Part shown: positions 35,039 to 44,322 of the stretch, one piece after another
Numbering within the stretch: position 1 is the first letter of the stretch
Layout: each line of letters begins with the position of its first letter
Source of the DNA: Streptomyces sp. NBRC 109706
Lineage (GTDB): Bacteria; Actinomycetota; Actinomycetes; Streptomycetales; Streptomycetaceae
Direction of reading: 5' to 3'
Assembly: GCF_000974485.1 (NCBI RefSeq)
Contig: NZ_BBOM01000006.1
Coordinates: 744,001-808,000, forward strand
Length of the DNA: 64,000 nucleotides
Translations under genes and position numbers: made by a program
The notes under the pieces: generated by a model
What the model was told of the DNA's origin: nothing
What the model saw: the letters and a program-made list of their open reading frames with translations, nothing else
The model's database searches: none

Positions 35039-35099
35039 CCCGCCGCGACCACCCCCGACGAGCCCGCCCGGTCGGCCGGCCGGGGGTGGTCGCGGCGGG
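35039..35099. repeat. Inverted repeat with 19-bp perfect arms
   Basis: CCCGCCGCGACCACCCCCG (35039-35057) and its exact reverse complement (35081-35099) are separated by 23 bases. It lies in the divergent region between the MFS gene and the HemK2-like gene, so it is not a simple terminator; it could form a cruciform or a transcript hairpin in the leader of the + strand gene. Confidence 0.8.
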
Positions 35100-35170
35100 T
35101 TCGCCGCGACGGCGGGGTGTGGACGGCGCCGAGCCGGGTACTCGGCGCGCGGTCTCGGGGTCGGTGAGGG

Positions 35171-35959
35171 GTGGGCTGGAGGTGCTCGTTGGCTGCTTCT
35201 GCCGGGTCTGCAGGGTCTGCTCGGTCCGCCGGGTCCGCTGTTCCCACCGGTTCCACCGCCGGTCCCCCAGTTCGTTCCTCACCCGGCGCCCGGCCGGCGC
35301 CGGCGCTCGGGCGTACGGTCGTGCTGCCCGGCGTCTACGCGCCGCAGGCGGACACGCTGCTGCTGGCCGCCGCGCTCCGCGCCGAGCGGATCTGTCCCGG
35401 GATGGATGTGCTGGAGGTGTGCTCCGGAAGCGGGGCGCTCTCGGCCTACGCCGCCCGACTCGGCGCCCGGGTGACCGCCGTGGACATCGGTCGGCGCGCG
35501 GTGCTCAGCACCAGGATCAACGCGGTCCTCGCCGGCCGCCGGGTGACCGTTCGCCGGGGCGATCTCACCACCGCGGTGGCCGGCCGTTCCTACGATCTGC
35601 TCTTCAGTAATCCGCCCTACGTTCCCTCGCCGCTCGACACGCTGCCCCGCACCGGCGCCGCCCGCGCCTGGGAGGCCGGCCGCGACGGGCGGGCGCTGGT
35701 GGACCGGATCTGCGCGGCGGCCCCCGCGATGCTGCGGCCCCACGGGGTGCTGCTGCTGGTCCACTCGGGCCTCTGCGCCGAGGAGGAGACCCTGCTCCGG
35801 CTGGAGGAGGCGGGCCTGCGGGCCGCCGTGGTCGAACGCGCCCGGATCCCGTTCGGCCCGGTGCTGCGCGAGCGGCTGCCCTGGCTGCGCCGCCGTGGCC
35901 TGGTCCCGCCGGACGAGGAGTTGGAGGAACTGGTGGTGATCCGTGGCGAGAAGCGCTGA
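35171..35959 (+). CDS. HemK2/MTQ2-family protein methyltransferase
   Basis: 262 residues from GTG 35171, but the first ~45 residues are low-complexity Ser/Ala/Gly and the true start may be later. The SAM-binding motif reads VLEVCSGSGALSAYAARLG, motif II VTAVDIG, and the catalytic NPPY lies near residue 147. It belongs to the family that methylates glutamine in release factors or lysine in small proteins. Its 3' end overlaps the CDGSH gene by 17 bases, and that gene is coupled to the iron enzyme, giving a three-gene operon. Confidence 0.82.
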   Translation: MGWRCSLAASAGSAGSARSAGSAVPTGSTAGPPVRSSPGARPAPALGRTVVLPGVYAPQADTLLLAAALRAERICPGMDVLEVCSGSGALSAYAARLGARVTAVDIGRRAVLSTRINAVLAGRRVTVRRGDLTTAVAGRSYDLLFSNPPYVPSPLDTLPRTGAARAWEAGRDGRALVDRICAAAPAMLRPHGVLLLVHSGLCAEEETLLRLEEAGLRAAVVERARIPFGPVLRERLPWLRRRGLVPPDEELEELVVIRGEKR

Positions 35960-36173
35960 CCGTGAGCCGCGCCGGGTGACCGCGGAACGGGACGGACCGC
36001 TGCTGCTGGAGGGCCCGGTGGAGGTGACGCTCGACGACGGCCGGGTCGTCCGCAGCGACCGGTTCGCCGTCGCGCTCTGCACCTGCCGCCGCAGCCGCCG
36101 CTACCCCTGGTGCGACACCAGCCATCGGAAACGGTCCAAGCCGGCGAAGCCTCCGGCGGGGAACGGCCGGTGA
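35943..36173 (+). CDS. CDGSH-type iron-sulfur protein
   Basis: 76 residues, GTG start inside the end of the methyltransferase gene. The C-terminal half holds CTCRRSRRYPWCDTSH, fitting C-x-C-x2-S-x3-P-x-C-D-x2-H: three cysteines and one histidine that bind a [2Fe-2S] cluster. The usual G of CDG is T here. It is soluble and small. Its stop overlaps the next gene's GTG, so the two are translationally coupled; it may supply electrons or a cluster to that enzyme. Confidence 0.88.
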   Translation: MARSADREPRRVTAERDGPLLLEGPVEVTLDDGRVVRSDRFAVALCTCRRSRRYPWCDTSHRKRSKPAKPPAGNGR

Positions 36174-37249
36174 CCGTCCCCGGGCTGCCCGAGGCGCGCG
36201 GGGAGCTGTCGGCCGGACTGCTGGCGGCGCTCGCCGGCGAAGCGCGCCCCCTTCCCGCGCTGGCGGCCGTCGCCGGCGCTGACCCCTGGGGCGGGGATCT
36301 GCAGCTGACGCTCTACGCGCTGTACGAACTCCACTACCGGGGCTTCGCCGGCGTTCCCGACGCCAGGGAGTGGGATCCGGAGCTGATCGGGCTGCGGGTG
36401 GCGGCCGAGGAACGTTTCCTCGCCGCCCTGCGCGCGGCGCTGCCACCCGGCCGTGACGTCGACGACGCCCTGGGCGAGCTGCTGGTCGAGCCGGCCGCTG
36501 TTGGGGGTGGCTCGGCCGGGTCAGGTGGTGCGGCCGGCTCGGACGGCTCGGGTGGTTCGGACGGCGACGAAACGGTCGGGGTCGGTCAGTTCCTGGCGCG
36601 GGAGGGCGAACTCTGGCAGTTGCGCGAGTATGCCGCGCTGCGTTCGCTCTACCACCTCAAGGAGGCCGACCCCCACGCCTGGGTCATCCCCCGGCTGCGC
36701 GGCCGGGCCAAGGCCGCGATGGTCGCCATCGAGTTCGACGAGTTCGGCGCCGGCCGCGCCGACCGGGCCCATGCCCGGCTCTTCGCCGAACTGATGACGG
36801 ACCTCGGCCTCGACCCGACCTATGGCCGCTATCTGGACGCGGCCCCGGCCGAGGCGCTGGCCACCGTCAACCTGATGTCCCTGCTGGGCCTGCGGCGCGC
36901 GCTGCGCGGCGCCCTGGTCGGGCACTTCGCCGCCGTCGAGGTGACCTCGTCGCCCGGCTCGCGCCGGCTGGCCGAGGCGATGCGCCGCACCGGCGCCGGA
37001 CCGGCGGCCGAGCACTTCTACGACGAACATGTGGAGGCCGACGCGGTGCACGAACAGGTGGTGCGGCGCGAGGTGATCGGCGGACTGCTCGCCGACGAGC
37101 CGGGCCTGGCCGCCGATGTGGTCTTCGGGATCGAGGCCACCGGACTGCTGGAGGACGCCCTCGGCCGGGCGTTGCTGCCGCCCTGGCGCGCGGGGCGCCC
37201 CGCCCTGCGCCGGCCGCTGCCGACGCCCGTGGGGGTGCGACGCGACTGA
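36170..37249 (+). CDS. Iron-containing redox enzyme (haem-oxygenase-like fold)
   Basis: 359 residues from GTG 36170 (GTGA overlap with the CDGSH gene). Mostly helical, with candidate iron ligands in ALYELHYRGF, in AAMVAIEFDEFG and in AEHFYDEHVEADAVHE. This pattern (E...H...ExxD...H) is that of haem-oxygenase-like di-iron proteins. A Gly/Ser-rich insertion (about residues 105-128) is a local repeat. Genomic pairing with a CDGSH protein is common in Streptomyces. The substrate is unknown; oxidation or chain cleavage of a small molecule is typical for the fold. Confidence 0.78.
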   Translation: MTVPGLPEARGELSAGLLAALAGEARPLPALAAVAGADPWGGDLQLTLYALYELHYRGFAGVPDAREWDPELIGLRVAAEERFLAALRAALPPGRDVDDALGELLVEPAAVGGGSAGSGGAAGSDGSGGSDGDETVGVGQFLAREGELWQLREYAALRSLYHLKEADPHAWVIPRLRGRAKAAMVAIEFDEFGAGRADRAHARLFAELMTDLGLDPTYGRYLDAAPAEALATVNLMSLLGLRRALRGALVGHFAAVEVTSSPGSRRLAEAMRRTGAGPAAEHFYDEHVEADAVHEQVVRREVIGGLLADEPGLAADVVFGIEATGLLEDALGRALLPPWRAGRPALRRPLPTPVGVRRD

Positions 37250-37285
37250 CGGTCCCGGCCCGGGGTGGCCTCCCGACCGGGACCG
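37250..37285. terminator. Hairpin between convergent genes
   Basis: CGGTCCCGG (37250-37258) pairs with CCGGGACCG (37277-37285) in the 90-bp gap between the iron enzyme and isocitrate lyase, which end tail to tail. Confidence 0.55.
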
Positions 37286-37339
37286 CCGGCGCGTCCCCCG
37301 ACGGCCGGCCGAGGGGACAGGGCCGGCCGGGTCCTCGGG

Positions 37340-38647
37340 TCAGTCGAACTGCTCGGCCTCCGTCGAGCCCGCCAGCGCCGTGGTGGCGGATGCCGGGTTG
37401 ACGGCCGTCGAGACCAGATCGAAGTAGCCGGTGCCGACCTCGCGTTGGTGCTTCACGGCCGTGAACCCGTGCCGCTGGGCGGCGAACTCCTTCTCCTGCA
37501 GTTCGACATAGGCCGTCATCCCCTCCTCGGCATAGCCCCTGGCCAGGTCGAACATGCCGTGGTTGAGGGAGTGGAAGCCGGCCAGCGTGATGAACTGGAA
37601 GCGGTAGCCCATCGCGCCCAGCTCCCGCTGGAACTTGGCGATCTGGTCGTCGTCCAGCGACGCCTTCCAGTTGAACGAGGGCGAGCAGTTGTAGGCCAGC
37701 AGCTGGTCCGGGTACTGGGCGTGGATCGCCTCCGCGAACTCGCGGGCCTGCCGCAGATCCGGCGTGCCCGTCTCCATCCAGAGCAGATCGGCGTGCGGCG
37801 CGTAGGCCAGGCCGCGCGCCACCGCGGGCGCCATCCCGTTGCGCACCCGGTAGAAGCCCTCGGCGGTGCGCTCCCCGGTGACGAACCTCGCGTCCCGCTC
37901 GTCCACGTCGCTGGTGATCAGCGTGGCCGCGAGGGCATCGGTGCGGGCGATGATCACGGTGGGCACGCCGGCGATGTCGGCGGCCAGCCGGGCCGCGTTG
38001 AGGGTGCGGATGTGCTGGGACGTCGGCACCAGCACCTTGCCGCCCAGATGACCGCACTTCTTCTCGGCGGCCAACTGGTCCTCGTAGTGGATGCCGGCGG
38101 CGCCGGCCGCGATCATGGCCTTGGTCAGCTCGAACGCGTTGAGCGGTCCGCCGAACCCGGCCTCGGCGTCGGCGACGACGGGCGCCAGCCAGTCGACCGC
38201 GCCCCCGTCCCCCTCGGCGGTGGCGATCTGGTCGGCGCGCAGCAGCGCGTTGTTGATCCGACGCACCACCTGCGGCACGGAGTTGGCCGGGTAGAGGCTC
38301 TGGTCGGGGTAGGTCTGACCCGCCTGGTTGGCGTCGGCCGCGACCTGCCAACCGGAGAGGTAGATCGCCTGCAGACCGGCCTTGACCTGCTGCACGGCCT
38401 GGCCGCCGGTGAGCGCCCCGAGGGCGTGCAGGTAGTCGGACTCGTGCAACTGCCGCCACAGTCGCTCGGCCCCGCGCCGGGCCAGGGTGTGCTCCTCCTG
38501 GACGCTGCCCGCAAGACGCGTCACGTCCTCGGCCCGGTAGGTGCGCTCGATGCCCTGCCACCGGGGATCGGTGGCCCAGCGGCGCGCCAACGCCTCGGCC
38601 GCCTGGGATGTCGCGGTGGATGATTCCGCCTGCGTGATGACCGTCAT
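37340..38647 (-). CDS. aceA: Isocitrate lyase
   Basis: 435 residues, normal for the family. It cleaves isocitrate to glyoxylate and succinate, the first step of the glyoxylate bypass. The catalytic loop [14 protein letters not shown] lies near residue 195; other signatures are [20 protein letters not shown] and [12 protein letters not shown] 38647 has a GGAG site. Malate synthase is not in the window. It is divergent from a RamB-like regulator with nested inverted repeats between the two genes, so acetate/short-chain acid control is expected. Confidence 0.97.
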   Translation of the reverse strand: MTVITQAESSTATSQAAEALARRWATDPRWQGIERTYRAEDVTRLAGSVQEEHTLARRGAERLWRQLHESDYLHALGALTGGQAVQQVKAGLQAIYLSGWQVAADANQAGQTYPDQSLYPANSVPQVVRRINNALLRADQIATAEGDGGAVDWLAPVVADAEAGFGGPLNAFELTKAMIAAGAAGIHYEDQLAAEKKCGHLGGKVLVPTSQHIRTLNAARLAADIAGVPTVIIARTDALAATLITSDVDERDARFVTGERTAEGFYRVRNGMAPAVARGLAYAPHADLLWMETGTPDLRQAREFAEAIHAQYPDQLLAYNCSPSFNWKASLDDDQIAKFQRELGAMGYRFQFITLAGFHSLNHGMFDLARGYAEEGMTAYVELQEKEFAAQRHGFTAVKHQREVGTGYFDLVSTAVNPASATTALAGSTEAEQFD

Positions 38648-38688
38648 GATCGTCTCCGCTGTGAAACTGCCCTGATGATGATCGAAGT

Positions 38689-38734
38689 GAACTTTGCGGT
38701 GCTCGGCACTGAGTGCCGAGGAGGGTGTGCAAAG
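38689..38734. promoter_or_regulatory. Candidate RamB operator in the aceA leader
   Basis: GAACTTTGC (38689-38697) resembles the RamB core ACTTTGC. It is mirrored by GCAAAG at 38729-38734. Between them CTCGGCAC-TGA-GTGCCGAG (38702-38720) is a perfect 8-bp inverted repeat with nearly the same centre. The element lies about 40-90 bases upstream of the aceA start. Confidence 0.55.
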
Positions 38735-38985
38735 GCACGGCCCGCCGAACCCCGCCGGGGGGTGAAGCTGAGCAATGTTGCCGGCGAGTGGCATAACTGT
38801 CCGGTGTCCGCGTCGAGTTGCCGTGGCGTGGGTGGGCACGGGCCCCGATGCTTCCCCGGCCGGTTCGCCGGAGCTCGGCGGGCCGTGCTCACACTGTGAC
38901 GGTGGCACTGGGTGCCATCAAGGGGGGATCGGTGCTAAGTTCTGAAAATCTTCCGGTGGGGTTCCGCTGAGCTTGTAAACCGGGT

Positions 38986-39049
38986 CGAACCATGGTTCGC
39001 CGTGGTGACCCATGGCGAACTGCTGCGAACCGCTGCGAACCCCCCGAAC
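38986..39049. promoter_or_regulatory. Phased CGAAC repeats and palindrome upstream of ramB-like gene
   Basis: CGAACCATGGTTCG (38986-38999) is a perfect 14-bp palindrome. CGAAC recurs at 39016, 39026, 39036 and 39045; the first three, and the palindrome copy 30 bases earlier, are in exact 10-base phase. It ends about 50 bases before the regulator start and could be an autoregulatory operator. Confidence 0.45.
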
Positions 39050-39100
39050 GTCTCCGGTCAACGCCGACCGGCCGGGCGAGGGCGAAGGAGGGCGCTGGCG

Positions 39101-40639
39101 ATGGCCAAGGTCTACGCGGGGCCACGGCTGCGACGGCTCCGCGAGGAACGCGGGCTGCGGCAGGCCGAGTTGGCCAGGATGCTGGGCATCTCGCCCGGCT
39201 ATCTCAACCAGATGGAACACGACTCACGCCCGCTGACCGTTCCCGTGCTGCTCCGGCTCACCGAGACCTTCGGCGTCGAGCCCGACTTCTTCTCCACCCG
39301 GGACACCGGCCGGCTCCTCGCCGAACTGCGGGAGGCCCTGGCCGACGAGCTGACCGACGGCCGGGTCACCCCGTCCGACCTCGGCGAACTCGCCTCCCGG
39401 CTGCCTTCGGTCGCCCAGCTCCTGCTCGAACTCGGCCGCCGCCACCACGCCCTGGCCGACCGCCTAGCCGAGACCGCGACCCCGACGGAACGCGGCGCGC
39501 CCGTCGCCGCGTGGGCGGGCGCCGTGCCCGCCGAGCACGCTGGGCCTGCCGTGCCCGCCGAGCACGCCGTGCCCGCTGCGGACGCCGAACGTCGGGGGCG
39601 CGCGGGTCCGGTGGGGGCGCGGGGGGCGCGTACGCCGGGCGCTCCGCATGAGGAGATCAGGGAGTTCTTCTATCGGCGCCGCAACTACCTCCACGAAGTG
39701 GATCTCGCCGCCGAGAAGTTGGCCGAGGAGATCGGCGTGCGCCCCGGCGAGGTGCTGCGCCGCCTTGAGGCGCGGTTGGTCGACCGGCATGGCGTGCGCG
39801 TCCTGCCCCACGCCGGCCCGGAACAGCACCGCTATGACCCCGAGAGCCGTGTGCTCTCCGTCTCCGGACGGCTGCGGCCCGGCCAACAGGCGTTCCGGAT
39901 GGCCACCCAGCTCGCCCTGTTGGAGTACGACCAGGGGCTCTCCCGACTGGCCGGCGAGGACTTCCCACCCGGCTCGGACAGCTGGTCCCTGGCCCGGATC
40001 GGGGTGGCCAACTACTTCGCCGCCGCGCTGATCCTCCCCTACCGCGCCTTCCACACGGCGGCGGAGGAAGTGCGCTACGACATCGAACGGCTCGCCGACC
40101 GGTTCGGACTCGGCTACGAGACCGTCTGCCACCGGCTGAGCACCCTGCAACGGCCCAGGCTGCGCGGGGTGCCGTTCTCCTTCGTCCGGGTGGACCGGGC
40201 GGGCAACATGTCGAAACGGCAGTCGGCGACCGGCTTCCACTTCTCCCACACCGGCGGCACCTGCCCGCTGTGGAACGTCTACGAGGCGTTCGCCGCCCCC
40301 GGCCGCATCCATGTGCAGATCGCCGCCATGCCGGACGGCGAGCGCTATCTGTGGATCGCCCGCACGGTCACCCGCCGGCAGGGCGGCTGGGGCGATCCGG
40401 CCAAGTCCTTCGCCATCGGCCTGGGCTGCGAGATCCCGCACGCCGCGCGCCTGGTCTACTCCGACGGACTCGACCTGGGCAACGCGGCCGTGGCCACCCC
40501 GATCGGCATGGGCTGCCGCAGCTGCGAACGGCTGGACTGCCCCCAGCGGGCCGCGCCCCCCGCCGGCGTGCCGCTCGCCGTGGACGAGCACAGCAGCACC
40601 TTCATCCCCTACCCGGTACGCCGCCGGCCCGGCGTCTAG
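39101..40639 (+). CDS. ramB: RamB-like short-chain fatty acyl transcriptional regulator
   Basis: 512 residues. An XRE helix-turn-helix (about 5-60; LRQAELARMLGISPGYLNQME) is followed by an Ala/Pro-rich variable linker (about 125-180), an IrrE/DUF955-like domain (about 230-350) and a C-terminal DUF2083-type domain with GMGCRSCERLDCPQR, four cysteine/histidine-type ligands. This architecture matches RamB, which represses acetate and glyoxylate genes, and the gene is divergent from aceA. ATG 39101 with GAAGGAGG was chosen; an earlier GTG at 39002 lies inside the operator-like repeats. The symbol is by homology and context. Confidence 0.85.
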   Translation: MAKVYAGPRLRRLREERGLRQAELARMLGISPGYLNQMEHDSRPLTVPVLLRLTETFGVEPDFFSTRDTGRLLAELREALADELTDGRVTPSDLGELASRLPSVAQLLLELGRRHHALADRLAETATPTERGAPVAAWAGAVPAEHAGPAVPAEHAVPAADAERRGRAGPVGARGARTPGAPHEEIREFFYRRRNYLHEVDLAAEKLAEEIGVRPGEVLRRLEARLVDRHGVRVLPHAGPEQHRYDPESRVLSVSGRLRPGQQAFRMATQLALLEYDQGLSRLAGEDFPPGSDSWSLARIGVANYFAAALILPYRAFHTAAEEVRYDIERLADRFGLGYETVCHRLSTLQRPRLRGVPFSFVRVDRAGNMSKRQSATGFHFSHTGGTCPLWNVYEAFAAPGRIHVQIAAMPDGERYLWIARTVTRRQGGWGDPAKSFAIGLGCEIPHAARLVYSDGLDLGNAAVATPIGMGCRSCERLDCPQRAAPPAGVPLAVDEHSSTFIPYPVRRRPGV

Positions 40640-40646
40640 CACCCCC

Positions 40647-41819
40647 CTACCCGCCCGACGCGGCGAACCGGCCGGGGTGGAACAGCGCGACGGGATGCGC
40701 CGTGGTGCCCGTGAGCGCCAGATCGGCGAGGATCTCGCCGACCACCGGCACGAACTTGAAGCCGTGCCCCGAGAAGCCGCAGGCCACCGTGACCGCCTCG
40801 TGCGCCGGATGCCGGGCGATCACGAAGTGCTCGTCAGGGGTGGTCGTATACATGCAGGTGGCGGCGTGCAGCAGGGCGCCGGGCAGGCTGGGCAGATGGC
40901 GACCCGCGTGCTCCGCCATCGTCGCCACCTCCGCCGGATGGACCGTGCGGTCGATGGTCTCCGGAGTGCACTCGCCGCCCGCGCGCCGGAAGAACGCCAC
41001 CTTGGCGCCCCCTTCGGGCCCGTCGATCGCCGGGAAGCCATAGATCTGCGTGTCGTCCTCGGGCCGCTCCCAGATGTAGACGGGGTGCCGATCCGGCAGA
41101 AACGGCTCGACCCCCGACTCGCCGCTCGGCTGGAACCAGTACATGATCTGCCGCTCGATGGTGAACGGCACGCCCAGATCGGCCAGTTGCTCCAGGGCCC
41201 AGGCACCGGGGCAGATCACCAGCTGCCCCGCCGTATAGCTGCCGAGCGCGGTGCGCACCCGCACTCCGGCGCCGCCGGGCAGCGCCTCCCAGGAGGTGAC
41301 CGGCTCCCGGAACCGCAGCTCGGCGCCTGCGGCGGTGGCCCGTTCGATCCCCGCCCTGACCGTCTCCTCGGGGCGCACCAGGCCGGCGCGCGCCTCCCAG
41401 AGCGCCACCTCGTCCGCGCGCGGGCTCAGCGTGGGGAAGCGCCGCCTGATCTCGGCGGCGTCCAGCAGCTCATGGGGGAGATCCCAGGCGTCGGCCGCCG
41501 CCAGCGAGCCGGCCACCGTGCGGCTCTCCCGGGTGCCCAGCATCAGCCCGCCGGACAGCACCATCAACTCCCGCCCGGTCTCCCGCTCCAGCCGCTCGAA
41601 CAGCTCATAGCTGCGCAGCAGCAGCGGGACATAGTCCGCCCCCTCGAAGTACGACTGCCGGATGATCCGCGAACCGCCATGGCTGGAACCCCGGTCGTGG
41701 ACGGGATCAAAACGCTCCAGACCGAGCACCCGGGCGCCGCGCGCCGCCAGCTGATGGGCGGCCGCGCTGCCCATCCCGCCGATGCCGAGCACGATCACGT
41801 CATAGCTGGTGCGGGCCAT
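40647..41819 (-). CDS. solA: N-methyl-L-tryptophan oxidase / monomeric sarcosine oxidase family
   Basis: 390 residues. The FAD Rossmann loop [14 protein letters not shown] is at the N-terminus, [11 protein letters not shown] follows, and the covalent-flavin cysteine lies in [15 protein letters not shown]-terminal [11 protein letters not shown] completes the family signature. It oxidatively demethylates a secondary amino acid to release formaldehyde and hydrogen peroxide. Substrate within the family (N-methyltryptophan or sarcosine) is not decided by sequence. It ends 7 bp from the ramB-like stop, tail to tail. Confidence 0.88.
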   Translation of the reverse strand: MARTSYDVIVLGIGGMGSAAAHQLAARGARVLGLERFDPVHDRGSSHGGSRIIRQSYFEGADYVPLLLRSYELFERLERETGRELMVLSGGLMLGTRESRTVAGSLAAADAWDLPHELLDAAEIRRRFPTLSPRADEVALWEARAGLVRPEETVRAGIERATAAGAELRFREPVTSWEALPGGAGVRVRTALGSYTAGQLVICPGAWALEQLADLGVPFTIERQIMYWFQPSGESGVEPFLPDRHPVYIWERPEDDTQIYGFPAIDGPEGGAKVAFFRRAGGECTPETIDRTVHPAEVATMAEHAGRHLPSLPGALLHAATCMYTTTPDEHFVIARHPAHEAVTVACGFSGHGFKFVPVVGEILADLALTGTTAHPVALFHPGRFAASGG

Positions 41820-41938
41820 CCGTCACTCCTGTCGTCGTCGCATTGCCGGGGTGGTGCCTTCCGGGGCGCGACCGGGGCCCGGCCACCCGCGTTGTCCTCG
41901 AGGCCGCGACGCGGGGGGCCGGCGGTCGTTCTCCCGGT

Positions 41939-42547
41939 ATGAGCATCCCTCGCCGGCTCGGCCTCACCCTCGCGGCGCTCGCCGCCCTCGGCGCCACCGG
42001 AACCAGCCGGCCGCCCGAACCCGCCGAGCCGCTGCGCGCGTTGACCGAGCTGTCCGCCCAGCGGCTGGCCACCGCCGACCAGGTGGCCGCCGTCAAATGG
42101 GCCGGCGGCGATCCGATCGACGACCCGGCCAGGGAACGGGAGGTGATCCGGCGGGCCCGCGTCGAGGCGCGCCGGGCCGGGGCCGACCCGGACGCCGTCG
42201 CCCGGGTCTTCCGCGACCAGATCGACGCCAACAAGCTCGTGCAGCGGGCCCTGCACACCCGCTGGCGCGCCGATCCGGACGCAGCCCCGACCGACGCCTC
42301 CGGGACGGCCGAGACGCCCGAGACGCCCGAGGGCTCTATCGCCGGGGAACTCTCCGCCATCCGCGCCGAGATCGACCGGCTCAACGCGGACCTGCTGACC
42401 ACGCTGACCGGGCTCACCCCCGGCCCCGACTGCCCCGCCCTGCGCGGCCGCGCCCTGGACGAGACCGGCGACCGCCGGCAGCTGGACCCACTCCACACCC
42501 ACGCCCTGGGCCACGCCCTCCGCTCCCTCTGCCCCACCGCAGGCTGA
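41939..42547 (+). CDS. Secreted chorismate mutase (AroQ gamma type)
   Basis: 202 residues from ATG 41939. A short Sec signal (LGLTLAALAALGATG) precedes an all-helical domain with LSAQRLATADQVAAVKW, the ISxRL/VAxxKW signature with the active-site Arg and Lys. REREVIRRAR and DANKLVQRALHTRW follow. Size and layout match the periplasmic/secreted mutases such as the Mycobacterium tuberculosis enzyme. It converts chorismate to prephenate outside the cytoplasm; why is not known for this class. An Ala/Thr/Pro-rich insert (about 118-138) lies between helices. Confidence 0.85.
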   Translation: MSIPRRLGLTLAALAALGATGTSRPPEPAEPLRALTELSAQRLATADQVAAVKWAGGDPIDDPAREREVIRRARVEARRAGADPDAVARVFRDQIDANKLVQRALHTRWRADPDAAPTDASGTAETPETPEGSIAGELSAIRAEIDRLNADLLTTLTGLTPGPDCPALRGRALDETGDRRQLDPLHTHALGHALRSLCPTAG

Positions 42548-42594
42548 TCCCCCCCGCTGCCGCAGCGGCTGCCGCCAGATGCCGCCCACGGTGC

Positions 42595-43119
42595 TCACCC
42601 GAGCCTGGTGTCGCCGAGGGCGATCAGCAGCTGGCGCAGCGCGGCGCTGAGCACCGCCTGATCCTCGGGCGGCATCGCGGCCAACATCCGCTCCTCGTTG
42701 GCCACATGGGCGACCACCGCGCGGTCCACAAGACCGAGGCCGGCGCCGGTGAGCCGGACCCGGATGGCTCTTCGGTCGGACGGATCCGGATGGCGCTCGA
42801 TAAGCCCCTTGCGCTCCAGCCGATCCAGCCGGTTGGTGATGGCGCCCGAGGTGACCATGGAGGCCAGCACCAACTCGCTCGGCGTCAGCTCATGCGGCGC
42901 GCCGGCCCGGCGCAGCGTGGCCAGCACATCGAACTCCGGATGCTCCAGGCCGTGTTCGGCGAAGACCGGCTTCATGCCCTTGGACAGCAGAACGGACGCG
43001 CGGTTGATCCGGCCGATCAGCGCCATCGCGTCCAACCCGGCCAGATCGGGGCGCTCCCGCTCCCACTGGGCGCGCAGCGCGTCCACCGCGTCCGCCTGCT
43101 GCGGGGGGCCTTCGCTCAT
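42595..43119 (-). CDS. MarR-family transcriptional regulator
   Basis: 174 residues. The winged helix has LTPSELVLASMVTSGAITNR, then LDRLERKGLIERHPDPSDRRAIRV, the MarR recognition helix and wing. N- and C-terminal helices form the dimer. It is divergent from the EamA transporter and separated by ~160 bp containing an inverted repeat, so it likely represses that gene and itself in response to a small molecule. The start has a GGAGGAG site. Confidence 0.92.
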   Translation of the reverse strand: MSEGPPQQADAVDALRAQWERERPDLAGLDAMALIGRINRASVLLSKGMKPVFAEHGLEHPEFDVLATLRRAGAPHELTPSELVLASMVTSGAITNRLDRLERKGLIERHPDPSDRRAIRVRLTGAGLGLVDRAVVAHVANEERMLAAMPPEDQAVLSAALRQLLIALGDTRLG

Positions 43120-43170
43120 CGCACTCCTCCTGGACGAGATAACTCAACGCTCAGATACTTGACGTTCGCA

Positions 43171-43189
43171 GAGTCTACCTGGCAGACTC
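43171..43189. promoter_or_regulatory. Candidate MarR operator
   Basis: GAGTCT-ACCTGGC-AGACTC is a perfect inverted repeat midway between the two divergent genes. A TTGACG hexamer (43159-43164) with an 18-base spacer to CAGACT could be the transporter promoter, which the repeat would cover. Confidence 0.5.
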
Positions 43190-43280
43190 GCGGATAGCTA
43201 GTTCAATGTTGAGAAGGTCTGCGTTGAAATAACTGCCCCGGGGGATCGTCCGCCCGGGGCGTTCGGAAGGGGTGGGGTCC

Positions 43281-44300
43281 ATGGTGGGGAGCGGTGCGAA
43301 GCGGCGGATGTCGGCGGGGCATTGGGGCGTGGCCGCGTTGGCGGCCGTCGGCCCCGCCGCCTGGGGCACCACCTATGTCACGACCACCGAGCTGCTGCCG
43401 CCCGATCGGCCGCTGCTGGCAGCGGCGCTGCGGGCCCTGCCGGCCGGGCTGCTGCTCCTGGCCTTCACCCGGCGGCTGCCGCGCGGCGACTGGTGGTGGA
43501 AGGCGTCCGTCCTCGGCCTGTTGAACTTCGGGGCCTTCTTCCCGCTGCTCTTCTACGGCGCCTACCGCCTCCCCGGCGGGGTCGCCTCCACGATCGGCGC
43601 GCTCTCCCCGCTGGTGGTGGTCGGGTTGAGCGTGGTGCTGCTGCGGGTCCGTCCCGGTCGCGGCTCGGTGCCGGCGGCGCTGCTGGGGCTGGTCGGCGTC
43701 GCCCTGATGGTGCTGCGCGCCGATGTCGTGCCGGATGTCGGCGGGATGGTGGCGCTGCTGGTGGCCATGGCCCTGATGGCGCTCGCCGTGGTGCTGGCCA
43801 AGCGCTGGGGTCGCCCGCCGGGCGCCTCCCTGCTGGCGCTCACCGGCTGGCAGTTGACGGCCGGTGGTCTGGTGCTGGCGCCGATAGCCTGGCTGGGCGA
43901 GGGCGCCCCGCCCGCCCCGACGGCCGGCCATCTCGCCGGCTATGCCTATCTCGGATTGATCGGCACGGCCCTGGCCTACGCCCTCTGGTTCCGGGGCATA
44001 GAGCGCCTCCCCGCGGCCTCGGTGGCCTTCCTCAGCCTGGTCAACCCCGTCGTCGCCACTCTCGCCGGGCTGTTGTTGCTCGGTCAGTCGCTCACCGCCT
44101 GGCAGCTCGTGGGTCTCGGGCTGGTCCTCGCCGGGGTGCTGCTGGGGCAGCGAGCGGGGCAGGGCACGACGCCGGCGCCCTCGCGCCTCGCGGCCAGGGG
44201 CGGCCCCTCCTCCCCCCGCACGCCCGGAGATCCGGCCGGCGCCCGGCCCGGCGCGGAGGAGAGCGCGGATGATGGGGTGAGCAGCACAGGTCGAGGATGA
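43281..44300 (+). CDS. EamA/DMT-family transporter
   Basis: 339 residues with about ten hydrophobic helices in two EamA repeats (PAAWGTTYVTTTELLPPD, then YGAYRLPGGVAST; second repeat YLGLIGTALAYALWFRGIERLP). ATG 43281 follows GGAAGGGG. A low-complexity Pro/Ala/Arg tail covers the last ~40 residues. It probably exports an amino acid or drug-like compound and is under the divergent MarR regulator. The lactonase gene begins 23 bases downstream. Confidence 0.9.
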   Translation: MVGSGAKRRMSAGHWGVAALAAVGPAAWGTTYVTTTELLPPDRPLLAAALRALPAGLLLLAFTRRLPRGDWWWKASVLGLLNFGAFFPLLFYGAYRLPGGVASTIGALSPLVVVGLSVVLLRVRPGRGSVPAALLGLVGVALMVLRADVVPDVGGMVALLVAMALMALAVVLAKRWGRPPGASLLALTGWQLTAGGLVLAPIAWLGEGAPPAPTAGHLAGYAYLGLIGTALAYALWFRGIERLPAASVAFLSLVNPVVATLAGLLLLGQSLTAWQLVGLGLVLAGVLLGQRAGQGTTPAPSRLAARGGPSSPRTPGDPAGARPGAEESADDGVSSTGRG

Positions 44301-44322
44301 CAGGACGGAGAGGTGTTCAGCG

